A stretch of 64,000 nt of DNA, from the NCBI GenBank assembly GCA_024138025.1, contig JAMXBD010000234.1:372001-436000 (forward strand). Direction: 5' to 3'. The notes beneath the pieces are model-generated. The model made no database searches. It saw only the letters and a program-made list of their open reading frames with translations, and was not told where the DNA came from. A program made the translations under genes and the position numbers. The stretch comes from Combretum micranthum (taxonomy: Eukaryota; Streptophyta; Magnoliopsida; Myrtales; Combretaceae). Below are positions 35,171 to 47,600 of the stretch, one piece after another. Within the stretch, counting starts at the first letter, position 1. The number at the start of each line of letters is the position of its first letter.

Positions 35171-35943
35171 TAAGAGGAAGGGCCGGGTCATATGTTGACA
35201 GGACATTCTTGATTCTTATGTGGTGGTCCTTTCGGTTCATGAAAGTTTATATAATTCACGACATGACGGTTCAAAAACACTAGGAAATATTTCTTCAGGG
35301 CTATGTATATTTGAGTAAACAACAAAAGTATCATATTTCCTTGGCAGTAACATGGTCTTCAAGACATCTGTGTTTTAACGTCTGCAAAGCTATTAACAAG
35401 CATGTAGGTGTCAAGGTCAGTGTTTTGAGGTATCATATACCTACCCACATTAAAATTCTAGCAATAATTCATTATAGAGTTCGGTCAAAGCTAAGTCTCA
35501 ACAAATACATTCAACTTGATGCCAATCGAGAAACATGGGAACATTGCTTGTTGCCTAATGTCATGTCCCTCCAAAAAAAGTTGAAATGGTTTACCATACA
35601 ACCAATCATAAATATGCATAAACAAAAATTGATATATATATATATATACATATAATATGTATTAATTTTTTTATATGAAACATATAATTAATAGGAATTC
35701 AGGTGAAAATACTACGTCTCTATATAGAAAAATAAAAATCCCAAATCCAAAGCATATGGAAAGGGCTTACCAGTTACCACAAATCTTCCTCAAATATATT
35801 ACAATAAAGTAATGCAATTGCAATGAATTAACGTGTGGACTAAATGTTGGATATTAGTTGGTAAAATATTAAAGAATACTTTACAAGTTCTAACTACCTC
35901 GAAGGATGTTTGGATGATAATAAAACAAATGTTAAAATTTATG

Positions 35944-36232
35944 TATTTGCCACGTTTGATACCTAAATTTTATCGATTTTTATTATTAATTACCTAAAGT
36001 TTAGAAGTATCAATTTAGTACTTAAACTTTCTCATTTTTACAATTAACTACTTGAACTTTATAAATTTTACAATTAGCTACATAAATTTACCTATTTTTG
36101 TAATTAACAGTTTAACACTATAGATAAACTCAAAAAGTTTGTAGATAATAAAGTAACACTTTTAAACCTCAGGTAATAAGTTGAACAAATTGATAAAATT
36201 CAAATATCAATTATGATATTTAGGTTTTACAA
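35944..36232. repeat. Family II fold-back MITE copy
   Basis: Left arm GATACCTAAATTTTATCGAT, then AATTACCTAAAGTTTAGAAG; reversed right arm ATATTTGAATTTTATCAATT, then TTATTACCTGAGGTTTAAAA. The arms are about 65 bases, and the centre has ATTAGCTACATAAATTTACC-type modules. It has the same order of modules as the copy at 53668-53945. Confidence 0.65.
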
Positions 36233-37257
36233 ATGAAGTATGTTGAGTGCACAATGATATTAGAACAGGCATTAAAAAATGAAAATATCAAAAGTAAGCT
36301 TATGAGCGACAACAAAGCTTAAACAGCAAAAAGATTTCAAAAGCATATTCAAACGCAACAACAATAGTTAAACAAAAGCATAACTGAAGCAAAACTAGAA
36401 GAAGATCTCCTGAAATGCAGAATCAACATATCAAAAACAAAGCAATGAGCAGAAGTGGGTTCACAAGCAGAAGCTGGTAAGAAACAGAGTCAAAAGAATG
36501 AAACCACTTATTGAAAGAAAGAATAAAGACGATTGGAATTTCATAGAAAGGTCCAACATTGGAAATATTTTGGGTACTATATCCAAATCATCTCAATTAT
36601 ATCAATGATCTAGATCACTAAATGGTAAGATATATTTTATTTGGAAGAGAATCTTTATTCAAAGAAAGTATGAAAAATTATTAAAGGGAAAGTTATAGTG
36701 AAGAAGGAAAGAGGCATATAAAGATCAATTTTTGAAGATGAACATATGATGGGGAAAAGAGATATATACAACTCGCAAGAACACAAAAAACAAGAAAACA
36801 AAAGATTACAAGCGATCAAAATCTAATATACACTAATGGCCAAGAAAAAAAATCTAATAGACACTATTTTGACAAAAAAAATGTTTATTTAATTGTTTTG
36901 AGAAAATTATACTAAAACAACGTCATTGGAAAACTTATGTTACTCATTGAAGGAGAATTAAGGTAAATTATATAGACCTGTATACCCCTATTAAGAGATT
37001 AAGGCAAAGCAAAATTGGTTTAGTCTATTGTATCTGTGTAACGTATAGGTGGATTAAGAGGTGAAGTAAAATGGTATTTATACTTTGGTAAAATTTTTCT
37101 TAGTTAGAGGATACAAAGATGTACAATTGTACATAAATCAATTCCTTGTCAATGTGATGAAAGAGAGCATTGGATCTCAAGGATGAGCCTCTCTATATCG
37201 TTAAGCAATTTTTTCTTACTCTACATTTTTACTTTATACAATTTCTAAATTTACTTT

Positions 37258-37575
37258 AAGAGTAAGTTATATTAAAATGTATCAATATTTAAGGGTAAGT
37301 TTATTTAATCTATAAATATATAAGTTGTTAAAAAGATGAATCAATGTTTAGCAAAATGAGTCAAATAAGATATTCTCAATTGACTATTGATAAAAATTAT
37401 GGAAATTAATTGAAAATTAATTCAAATATTGATACATTAAATAAAATTTATGAAACATTGATAACCCATTTGATCACTTTACAAAAAGTTGGTTCCTCAT
37501 TTTAATTATTCAAAATGTTGATACCTTAATAAATTTACCTCCAAACATTGATACCTTCTAGTATAATTTATCATT
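37258..37575. repeat. Family III fold-back MITE copy
   Basis: Left arm AGAGTAAGTTATATTAAAAT then GTATCAATATTTAAGGG. Reversed right arm GATAAATTATACTAGAAGGT then ATCAATGTTTGGAGG. It has the same architecture as the copy that interrupts the copia RNase H at 24424-24735. Confidence 0.65.
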
Positions 37576-38107
37576 TGCTTGAATGATTATTTGATATTTA
37601 TTTTAGTTACAAGATTCTAAGTCAAAATCTAAATGGAACAAATGTCAAAACCTAAGAGCTACAACGGCAGTTAATAAGAAGAATTGATTAAGTTAAATAA
37701 GTCTTCACATGCAAAAATCAAATATGAACTTAAAGATTCTAATCCTTTAGAATCAACAAACCAAATTTGGCAGCTATCAACTTTTAATTATTGAGAAAAA
37801 CTTTATTTATTCCATTGCAAAAGTTCAAAATGTGATTTTTATTTGAGGATCAATATAAGACCTCTCCTTGTTAAGTACTCAACTAATCCAATGCTAAAGA
37901 AGAAGAACATGTTCACCACAAGGGGTGGGCAAAGTAACAACTAAATATAATCCAAATCAAATGTAAGGTTCTTAGGTAATTTGGCTTCAAATATTCTAAT
38001 TTAAACTAACCCATAAGTATATAATTCATTTAAAGGGATACATGAACCAAGCCATTTTGGAATTATATTGTAATATTTTACTCGTAACTAGAAGAATTAT
38101 CTGTAGG

Positions 38108-38290
38108 TAAATTACAGTAGATTTCAACATTTGGAATTAAATTCATTTAAGATATCAATATTTTAAGTGGTTGAAGAGACAAATCAATGTTTTATAAAGT
38201 GAGTCATAAAGATATTAAATGCACTAGCTAAATACTCAAGAGGAAGTAAATTAAGTATTAATGCAAGTTTGTCAAATTTTACAATTTTAT
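38108..38290. repeat. Partial family III fold-back copy
   Basis: One arm is recognisable: TAAATTACAGTAGATTTCAA, then an AAGATATCAATATTTTAAG module and ATCAATGTTTTATAAAGTG. The opposite arm is missing or replaced by unrelated sequence, so this looks like a half element. Confidence 0.4.
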
Positions 38291-39278
38291 CAAATATTCA
38301 AAATGCAGAAATTAGATCAATAACAATTACAACAAAGTTAAATTGCTAAAATTAATAGGAGGAGGAAATAAGATCAAGCTCAGATTTTTAACTTGGAGTT
38401 CAATCTACCTCCTTGTCTCTACGATCACTCAATGTTGATAATGAGGACTTTGCACACACTTCATTAATCAATAATTACAATGCTGAAAGAGTTACAACCA
38501 GTATTTCACTCAACAAATTCAAATGTAGTGCTTTTACGATGATTAGCAAGAGAAATTTCTAAAAACTATACTTTTTCTCTCTTTCAAACTTTAAGAATTA
38601 AGAAAAATGATGTACAAGGTGACAAAAGCTAAGAGCACTTAATATTTTTGCCAAATAGCAAATGAAAGCTCAAAATTTAGCTATAAAATCTATCCACAAG
38701 CTCATTTATATAAGTATTCAATATCTTGGACATTGGGAACAAATCCCCTAAAGAAAATCTTACATCAAATGCACTCCAACTGCATATAGAAACATAGCAA
38801 ATTTGAACTTCATATAACTGGTCTGGACAACATGGAACGTTTTGCATCATACAAACATTTTATGCTCCAAATGGTCTAGACTCTTTGCAATTGATCTAGA
38901 CCTTTGAGCTAGTTCTTGATACGCCTAAAAGGACAATCATCAAGGTATCTGAGGATAAATAACTAATTAATCCAATCGATCCCTAATACTAAGATAAGAA
39001 TTGGGGTTTCTTAAATAGAAAGGTAAAACCTTTACTTACCTCAGATATTACACACCAAGAAAAACAATGAAGGAACAAACACTCGTAAATAATTGATATT
39101 ACTCACAATCACTCATGCATGTTGCACTTACCACAATCAAGAAACTTGATTGATAAGAGTAGGGTTTCAAGAGTAAGAACTCTCAAAGATAAGTAATTTT
39201 ATTCAAAACTAATGATATATTATCCAAGCAAAACATAATGAAGCCCTTTTTACTATAACACCTACCCAACCCCCACCT

Positions 39279-39295
39279 CCCCCCCCCCCCCCCCC
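39279..39295 (+). repeat. C17 homopolymer
   Basis: Seventeen consecutive C residues follow a C-rich lead-in (from 39257). Such G/C runs are rare in this AT-rich DNA. They are prone to slippage and sequencing error, so the exact count is uncertain. Confidence 0.9.
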
Positions 39296-40234
39296 AATCT
39301 CCGAAACTTAAGGAGAAGGTAAAATAGTCAATCAATAACAAACTTATAAAATAATAAAATAAAATTACTAAAAACTCTATCAGATAATTCCATGGTCCAA
39401 GCCACAAGCCATGGCTTGGGGCATGGATCCTTCAAATAGGCAACTAAGGCTCAATACGACCTCCTATACAAGTCATATGCTAATATAACCTTTAACACAG
39501 GTCATGGTCATCAACGTGGATATAAGCATTCTCCTCATATTCTACTATAGTCTTTTGCACATATGTATGGATGACTATGGGATGCAACACAGGTGTATGG
39601 AAGACCATGGGATTCACTTTACTCAACTTTAAGTTAATTTTCACATCCACTCAGGTGCAAAATGAGCTATATTATCCTGTAAAATGGATCAAATAGCTAC
39701 AAAAGAAGTTACGTTTATCTGCAAATGGCTTTTCAGTTATTATCTGCTGAAGTAAGTTCTACAAACCCCTAACCTTAGCGCTAGTAATAAGACCAATCAA
39801 ACCATGATTCCTATCCTCTCCTATAGTTTGATCCTTATCATCTCCTATTATTTGATTCATATCAGTCCTGCTTCTTGAATATGTTATGCTCTCTAAAAGG
39901 TCTCAACTCCTTATATGTGATCCAAGTTGGCATTCTAGAATAATCAAGTGGTATGGACCACTTTCAATTGGTCTAGACCTATTAAGATATCCCATAATGG
40001 AGTGAGCAAACTTTGCATAAGTCTAGATCATTACAAATTGATCTAGATCATTGTGCATCTAAACTTCACAAATACCACAATAAGGCCAAGAAACTCTTAT
40101 AACACGATTTCATCCATTTGATAACTTAAGAGTATCAAATTGGTTTGGTTTAAGTCCTAAAGTTACAATCTAGATAGTTTACTAAAAGTCCACCAATTTA
40201 GTTTGAGATATTGTTAAATTGATTTATAGTTTTG

Positions 40235-40475
40235 TCATATCAAAATTAAGGGTGAATTTTTTTATTCAATAAGTCAAATAAAGTATTCGTTGAGAAAAAA
40301 TTAATAAAAGGTCATCCAAAATTTAATACCTTTAATGAACTTTACAAAACATTAATACCTAATTTAATTTACTTTATGAAATATTAATTCCTTTTTATAT
40401 TCACTAGAAATATTAATATTTTAAATGAACTTACCCAAAATATTAATACATTTTATGGTAATTCACCCTTTGTTG
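40235..40475. repeat. Degenerate family III fold-back copy
   Basis: AAAATTAAGGGTGAATTTTT on the left and GGGTGAATTACCATAAAATG reversed on the right. In between are repeated ATTAATACCTTT and ATTAATATTTT modules facing each other. The arms are more diverged than in the other copies. Confidence 0.5.
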
Positions 40476-41032
40476 TATTGTATTATAGCATTTAAAAATT
40501 AATTTTATACATTTATTAAAATGCATCTTATTCATTTTAATGAATTAGATAGAGAAGTTGACACATTATATTTATGTTTCGTATTATTAAGCCAATATTA
40601 TGAGTTTTCGACTTTACATCCTTCTTACCTTTAAAATTACTTAAATGTCCTTTATACTATATTTAGATTTTTTGAAACTATTTAATTAAGATTCTATAGA
40701 AGGATTTTATTGGGATGCAATTAAAAATGCAGTTTTATATATAATTCATTACTTGCAAACATGGACCATAAGTGATGATTATGGGATATAAAATTATGAT
40801 TACTTAATGTATAATACACGATCCTCCACCATTGACAACAATTTCTATTTTTTTTTAATTCTAATGAAATATTATAATGCACACATTGCATGTGCACGGC
40901 TATTATGTAATATCTGACCATATAAAAATTTTATCACGAAATCTTATTTGTTGTTTTCATATACACATGGTAACTTCTTTGGTAAATAAATATAATATGT
41001 TCAACATTTTTTTGTTTAATTTTATAAGAGTT

Positions 41033-41860
41033 AATATCGCGAATGATACTTAAACTTTGACAAAATATGCAATTAGGTATATAAACTTTGAAATTGATAA
41101 ATTAAAACTTAAAAAAAACTTTCGTACATACAAATGATAGTTCTATCAAATTGGCTAACACCATCATCATACAATATGTTTTTAATCTGTTGCATAAGCT
41201 TATTTGAGCCAATAGAGTTAGTCCCAGTAAACACAGAAAAAGTGATTAGAGGGGCACCAAGGGGTTGCCAAGTGCTCCCACTCCAATACTTAAGTTGGTC
41301 CATGGGTAAGAGTGACACGTTTATAATAGAGTGAAAAATCGCTCACCCCCTGCCTCGAGACAAAGCGGATATTTATAATATAGGGTCATACCAAGATAGA
41401 TTTCCTCTTAGCAACTGACCTGGTATCCAAGGTTATGGAGATACCCAAGCTAGAGAGCCATAGCTTCACACAATTACTAGGTGTAACTGGAGACTATGAG
41501 ACCGTAAGGTCAAACTTGTTGGCTAACTGAGTTTATAAGTTTGGTTAGTCTTTACAAGGTGAGGATTTCTTGGGAGACCTTGCACCATGTTCTTTGGTGG
41601 AGGTCTGGATCTCGATAGCTTTCTAGGAGGTCAAGACATTGCGAATAGTGGGCCCAACTTGGGCTTACTGGCATTATAGGGTTTTGAGGCCCATGAGACC
41701 GAGTGAACCGATGGTCATATCCTACTATCAACATAATTGATATTTAAAGATACTTCTTAGCGTATATAAAATGTTCTTTAAGGTACTAAAATGATCAATT
41801 TTAAAGTTTAAATATATAAGTGCATATTATGCGAAAATTCATGTATCATTTGTAACATTT
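41033..41860. mobile_element. Family I fold-back element with a 600-bp insertion or cargo
   Basis: Left arm ATGATACTTAAACTTTGACA, then ATATGCAATTAGGTATATAA. Reversed right arm ATGATACATGAATTTTCGCA, then ATATGCACTTATATATTTAA. The arms match family I over about 70 bases but are separated by far more than the usual 150 bases. The interior from about 41150 to 41735 is much less AT-rich and unlike any other family I copy. It begins TGGCTAACACC and ends CTATCAACA, so it has the TG...CA ends of a solo LTR, but I found no clear target duplication. No supported protein is encoded; open frames at 41109-41334 and 41552-41734 lack recognisable domains. Confidence 0.55.
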
Positions 41861-41885
41861 ATTCATTTTATAAATACATTTAGGG

Positions 41886-42190
41886 ATAATGTCATAAATC
41901 GTATCTAAAATTTGGCAAGATATGCAACGAGGTAGCTAAACTTTAAAAATTGATCAATTTAATACATGAACTTTGCAATTGATCAATTGATACCTGAAAA
42001 AAAATTTTGAACTTGATGAACTTAGTACCTAAAAGAACTAAATGGAGATACTGTTGGTATAGACGAAAAGTTTTTCTAGACCTTAAATTGATCGATTTCA
42101 AAGTTCAGGCACTAAATTGATTAATTTCAAAGTTCAAATACTTAATTACAAATTTTATCAAAGTTTAGGTACCATTCATGATATTAACAC
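41886..42190. repeat. Family I fold-back MITE, copy e (best preserved)
   Basis: Left arm CGTATCTAAAATTTGGCAAG, ATATGCAACGAGGTAGCTAA, then ACTTTAAAAATTGATCAATT. Reversed right arm GGTACCTAAACTTTGATAAA, TTTGTAATTAAGTATTTGAA, then CTTTGAAATTAATCAATTTA. Each arm is over 90 bases, made of three direct modules of about 35 bases. The centre carries ATGGAGATACTGTTGGTAT. Confidence 0.7.
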
Positions 42191-43094
42191 ATACATTTAT
42201 GAATTTCTACTATGGTTGTATATTTTTTCTACTTTTAAGCATTTCAATACCATTTATGCATAAATTTTTTCCTCAAATCACTAGTAGTGTTGGTATTTGT
42301 AATTAAAAATTAGTTTATATTTTGATTTTATTTATATCTTTGTATTTAATTCTTATGGGCATGCCTACTAGTATATTATATGCTAGTATTGTTGGTGAAA
42401 GTAGTTGTTATTAAATATTTGAATTTTTTGCATCAACATTGACTTCATTAAGCTCTATCATGATATTAATAATTGTTGCTATGAAATGAATTTACTATTT
42501 TTCTTATGAGATCTCATGGTCTAAATGATTTTTCTAGAGTGTCCAAATGCATATTTATAGGAGAGAAATCTATCACCAAATAGAAAAATAGATCACTATA
42601 ATGGCCAAGTGTATTCCAATGCACTAGTTTCTTAGGTCTTCGAGTGTAAGCTGAAGGCAACTAAATGCATCCATTGATTGTGCAATTAATACAAGTCTAA
42701 CCTAACAGGTCAGATGTGTTTAGAGGCATTCTGAGATCCCTCCTCAGCAATACTCAAGGAATGATTAAGATAGTATTGTGTGGTCTGCGTTTGCACAATT
42801 GGCCCAAGGCCCAAAATGGATTGGACAGGGGAACCCAAGACCCAAGTAGGTCGAATCAACAGTTGCCTCCTAGTTCAATGAATCTTTGGTTGTAATATAG
42901 AAAGGCATGTGCTACAAGAAGGCTATTTCATTAGATAAGTGCAGCAAGCCTTTACAATCACGGAATAGAGAAAATTTCTAATGATTCTAAAAATTAAAAT
43001 AAAATCTAGGCGCATAGGCTGTTAGCTCCAATTTACTGGCTGCGATAAGCCAAATAAATTTTCTTTAATGCATATTTGTTTTATTTCAATTTAT

Positions 43095-43190
43095 AAAAAG
43101 GCAAATCGAATTGCATATTTATTAGCCGACAGTGCTAGAATTAAAAGAATAAAGATGTTCTTCTTGTACTGGTGGTTTTCTCTATGTTGA
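43095..43190 (+). pseudogene. Possible LINE RNase H fragment
   Basis: One plus-strand frame reads KKANRIAYLLADSARIK, which resembles the REAN-VAH-LA block at the end of the RNase H domain found in plant non-LTR retrotransposons and related proteins. It is short, isolated and followed by a stop. I rate it as a weak likeness only. Confidence 0.3.
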
Positions 43191-43412
43191 ATCTTATTAT
43201 ATAGCCTGACCCATTGGGGTTAATTTAATTTCCAGTGTAATATGTGATACTCGAAAATTTTTATTTTCCCCCTTGATTTAGTCAAGCTCATCAGTCGAAA
43301 CTTATACAGTTTATATAAGATTAACGGAAAAGGACAGGTTATTCAAACTATACGTACACATAATTAAAACTTCAATTCTCCATGTACACAGTGCGAAAAA
43401 AAAAAAAAAAAA

Positions 43413-44014
43413 CTACATGATTGAGCAGGCATGTGGATTATCATCACTAAACATCTGGGTGTAGTGGTCATTCAGGGTGGTCTCGGAGAAGGTGGCAAAG
43501 GCGGGGACGTCCCTGACGTGGTTGGGTGGTGCTTTCTTGTCATAGGATTGAGATACGTAAGGATTAGCCACCAGGGAGTAGGGAACATATGGCCAAAGCT
43601 CACATTTTTTCTTGGTGGCTTTAGCAGCTGCCAACACCCTCTTTGCATCCACATATCCAATCACCGTCACTTTCTGAGCCTTCAAGTCCACTTCCACTTG
43701 TTTCGCTCCTGCATCCATATGATCTTATCTTATCTCAATTTTCTATTTCATATATAAAAGGTTTATTAGGACAAGTTTAATGTTCTATAAAACTAATAAG
43801 GCTTATGAAGAGAATTAACAATGAAGTGATCTCTCTCTCTATATATATGTATATATATACCTCTGATATTAGAGAGGACTTGCTTCATCTTACGAGCACA
43901 GCCCTCGCAATCCATCCTGACTTTGAGAGCAACTGTTTGAGTCTGCTTCTTCTTTTTCTTCATAATTAGGTTGAATACGTTAGCGAAGTAATCCACAGTA
44001 CCTTCAACTCCCAT
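43413..44014 (-). CDS. HIPP: Heavy-metal-associated isoprenylated plant protein (HIPP)
   Basis: Complete two-exon gene of 149 residues: 43861-44014 (51 codons plus G) and 43413-43708. The donor is AGAG/GTATAT and the acceptor GATGCAG. The N-terminus MGVEGTVDYFANV is typical of the HIPP20-27 type. The HMA fold covers about residues 27-94 with the metal site MDCEGC (34-39), then KVTVIGYVDAKRVL and the family signature CELWPYVPY. DKKAPPNHVR and FSDDNPHACSIM follow, as in known members. The last four residues CSIM are a farnesylation (CaaX) motif, so the protein should attach to membranes. The family binds metals such as Cd or Cu or acts as a metallochaperone, and some members bind transcription factors or affect disease resistance. 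Length and intron position fit the family. An ATG at 43718 inside the intron end would give a fragment and was rejected. Confidence 0.95.
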
Positions 44015-44270
44015 CTTAATTAATTAATTTAACTATATCTATCTGGGACGACACACAAGTTAGACTTAAATTAATGATGTGCCTTAAACCTATGGAACAA
44101 GGAAACTGCTGGTACTATGTTGTATCTCACGGTCGGGATAGGGTAGAGATCAGAGAGAGAGAAGGAGCTAGAGAGGTGATGGGGTGAACTAGTTTGTGTG
44201 TGTTGCAGTGTATAGGAAACAGGAGATGAGATTATGGGATATCTTCCCTTTGGCTTCGTATAATGAGGAC

Positions 44271-44282
44271 ATATATATATAG
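44271..44282 (-). promoter_or_regulatory. Possible TATA box of the HIPP gene
   Basis: On the minus strand the run CTATATATATAT lies about 260 bases upstream of the start codon. A CT-rich stretch, typical of a plant leader, follows at about 44150-44190. Because (TA)n runs are common here, this is a tentative assignment. Confidence 0.35.
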
Positions 44283-44493
44283 AGCAGTTAAGAGTGAACC
44301 CGCCATAAAGAATTGTACATGGCCCTGCTCCTGTGTCCTACTTTGGAAAAGTCCCATACAAAATTTCGATTGAGAAATTAAATCATTAGGAATGTGGGTG
44401 CCTACCCCTACACTAGCAACTACATGAAACTTCATAATCAAATGGGTGCATTATCTACTTTATTAATTCCCATCCCTTGATTTATTTAAGTTT

Positions 44494-44680
44494 TATTTGA
44501 TTATCATATTTTTATCTGAATCGTATCTATGTTAGATCTTCATTTGTAACTTATTTATACATCATATCTATTTGGTCAACTTCTGAATAAACTGTCGGTT
44601 TTTTCATCGGTATCTATTTCTTGATAAATATATGTTTGAAAATAATAAAAATGTGATGCTAAAATAACAAAAATATAAAA
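44494..44680 (+). repeat. Dispersed 200-bp repeat (T family), copy 4
   Basis: TTTATTTGATTATCATATTT, TATC-rich middle, TGAATAAACTGTCGGTTTTT in place of the usual core, then TTGATAAATATATGTTTGAA and GATGCTAAAATAAC. It is the most diverged of the four copies and lies about 210 bases upstream of the HIPP TATA box. Confidence 0.55.
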
Positions 44681-44699
44681 CCCTAAATTATATATTTAT

Positions 44700-47600
44700 G
44701 ATAAGAAATGAAGAGGTGTGAGGTTAATTGTTTATTTAAGTCTCAACCATTAATTTTAATCCTTGTAATATCACCACCACCCCCTTAGGGGCCCTTACAA
44801 GTTAATCCGTTATTGTCTTCACGCTTATATCCCCAAATATGTCCAGCTGTAAATACTTTCGCTGGAAAGGTAAATCTTAAGATTAGTTATATAATTATTA
44901 TTCACGTTAAAGATTAGACCATTGTAAGGGAACGATATTTCCCTATGTGCTCTCTTAATTACAGGCAGTTCTTGAACACGGTCAATATAAGCCGAATCTT
45001 GAGTCTATATTTATGTTGCTTAATATATCAGCTGGCAGATCTTAAATTTTAGAGAAAATTACCAAAAAAAAAAAGAAAAAAAAAGTATATGAATTGATAC
45101 TTTAACAGATAAGTGATCCGAATTTTATATTTAATAAAAAAATTACCTGTGTTTTGGTATTTTTGCAAATATGTAATTTGAATTTTGATTTTCGAAAAAT
45201 ATATAACTTGTATTTTTCAATTTGTATGATTAAGTGAATTTAATTAAAAATAAAAATAAAAAAAGTTGTTATTATTATTATTAACACAAAGTGAAAAGCT
45301 ACAAATCATATATTTATCAAAAATTTAAAGATCTTTTGGTTACAAAAGTATCAAAGCACAAGTTAATAATTATATATTTGTGAAAAATCAAAACTCAACT
45401 TATATGCTTGTAAAACTTCGAAAACACGGTACAACACTTTTCCTTATTTTTATGGGCTTGACATTAATATACATCATATAGCTTACAAATTCATCATTAT
45501 ACTTGAGCAATTATGTCTTATAAATAGATATGTTATTTTCGGGTAATAACTTAATTCAGGAATAACTATACAAGAGTTTACGAATTTTCCTTCTTTCGCC
45601 AAAAAAAAGAAAAGGTTAATTATTTCTTTATCAAATATGTAAAAAGTTAACTTTCTCCGGTGAACAAATATTCATTGACAAGAAGAGAGCATCCAATACA
45701 CTAGATACAAAATCTCATTAGAACAATCAAAGATAAGCTTCTAAAGATCGATCAAAAAGGTGAAGGGAAAAGATTCTATTCTATAAAAAGAATGAACCAC
45801 CAACTCGGACAAAACAAAGTATAATAAAAGATCAAGAACATTCCACTTATTCTAAATAATTTTGACATACTAATATCAAATCGATCATTTGAAGCTATTT
45901 GACTTGTAAAACTAGAAGCGTAACATCAATAGATTGATATGATGAATTTGTACGTATTAATATTAATAGTAGTGGATCAACATGGATTTTGGCTGATGAA
46001 ATGAAGGGAAAAATCATAGGACGGTTTTCTCCTATATATGTTAGGGTTTGACAAGGAGTTTGATGATAGTACATTCTTGTCGACGATTACTGCTAACAAA
46101 TTTTAGAATAAAGTTATCTATTAAGTCATATAATTTACATAAAATTATTACAAAGTATGAATCTCTTTTTATTTAGAGTATTAATCAAATATTTGCATCA
46201 CCGTACCTGATATTATTTACATGGGAATGAGTCAGGGATAGGAGTTTTGATTTCAACTATATCTAACTTTTCCTTTCTTTTTTTTTTTTTTCCGGTCTTT
46301 TGATATTAAGGTGATTCCGGTTTTAAAAGAATATGATGGTAATTTTATTTCATTTTGCTAAATATATAATTACATAAATATCCATGACTGGCCTGACCCT
46401 AATTAAAATAAGACAATTTCTCTTCATAATTCACCATCAAGTGCACAGCATCTCAATTACAGAGTTACCGATCGACGTGATGTGTTGCATTTATTTGTAA
46501 CTTATATATATTTTAGTAAGCATATATATAATTATGTAGATTTAAAAATTATTATATATGTTAGATAAACATGTATATGGAAAATTATATTTTAAATTAT
46601 GTAATTATAACATAAGCTATATATTATATACACAACATATGCATATCCAAAAATTAAGGGTGTTTTTGTTAAATACTATTATATGCAAATTCCTTTCGTC
46701 GATTATGAATATAAAATAAATAAATATAGTAATAGAATGATATCAATGATTTTTTTTACGGTTGAAAACACAAGATTAGATCGGTTATTTTATTTTTAAT
46801 TTCATTCTAGCATAAACATGACATAAAAATATGTATACATTACAATTTTTAATCACCCTCTATAGTATTCATCATCTATTTGTAATCTTAAAAACATATA
46901 CGCTTCTTATTTCTTAGGTACTAAAACCATCCCGTAAATTTCACGTGCAGTAATGGAAAACAGAGCATGCTACTTAATTAATAAGATTAATACCCTCTCG
47001 CTTCTTTCTCCAATTTAAAAATTGAATTATTTCAAGCTAGACGATACTTTCGGTACAAGCGACGGAAACATTAAAGTAAACCGAGAAAACGGTATCTCTT
47101 TACTATGAAACAAAGTTATCTTTTTCCTTTTTCCTCGTCTCTCTCTTCTCGCTGCTTAATATCAAAAACGGAGTGATTAGGGCATGATTGAGATAAACCC
47201 CATTTGGGGACAGGATCCAGGCATCCACCTTACAGGTGTCGTGTCGGCTGTTGGAAGGGACGGTCGATGGGCCGACCACGTAGCATGAAAAAACTTATAC
47301 ATCGTCAATTCATGGCGTTGGAAAATGTGGTCTCTACCTAGAACGTTGTCCGTTTCCGAATTGCTTCGTTGGTTTGTTTTAGATAGTGAGTAATTGTTGG
47401 ATTGGACGGTGGGACAGCATGAAAAAAATGGAAGAAATGAAGAATAAAAGGTGGGGCTAGGTTGTCTGAGATGTGGCAGCCGGTTTAAAGTGTAAGACTT
47501 GACAAAAACACTGGGTAGAAATTTTAAAATTAAAGTCACTCCCAATTCCTCATCCAGCTGCATGACAATGATGTTCTGCCCTTTAGTAGGTTCTACCCCA

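Larger units (their letters stand above)
35171..43094. other. Eight-kilobase intergenic region made largely of repeats
   Basis: I find no convincing host gene between the MADS promoter and the RNase H scrap at 43095. It holds fold-back MITEs of families I to III (listed separately), an (AT)n run at 35631-35648 and a C17 run. The segment 38700-40080 has repeated words such as TGGTCTAGAC and ATTGATCTAGA, suggesting one old transposon I could not bound. The segment 42530-42960 is less AT-rich and unexplained. The open frame of 114 codons at 35311-35655 resembles nothing I know and ends in a TA repeat. Confidence 0.45.

Noticed and set aside
34896..35240. Open frames on both strands over the MADS promoter (up to 114 codons)
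   Set aside because: They arise from the GA/CT-rich tract. The minus-strand frame overlaps the MADS leader and has no domain.
35311..35655. 114-codon plus-strand open frame
   Set aside because: No recognisable domain, no splice or promoter context, and it ends in a (TA)n microsatellite. Most likely chance.
47550..47580. GCTGCATGACAATGATGTTC, faintly like a miR172 or its star strand
   Set aside because: The mature miR172 sequence is not present on either strand and no convincing stem-loop could be drawn.
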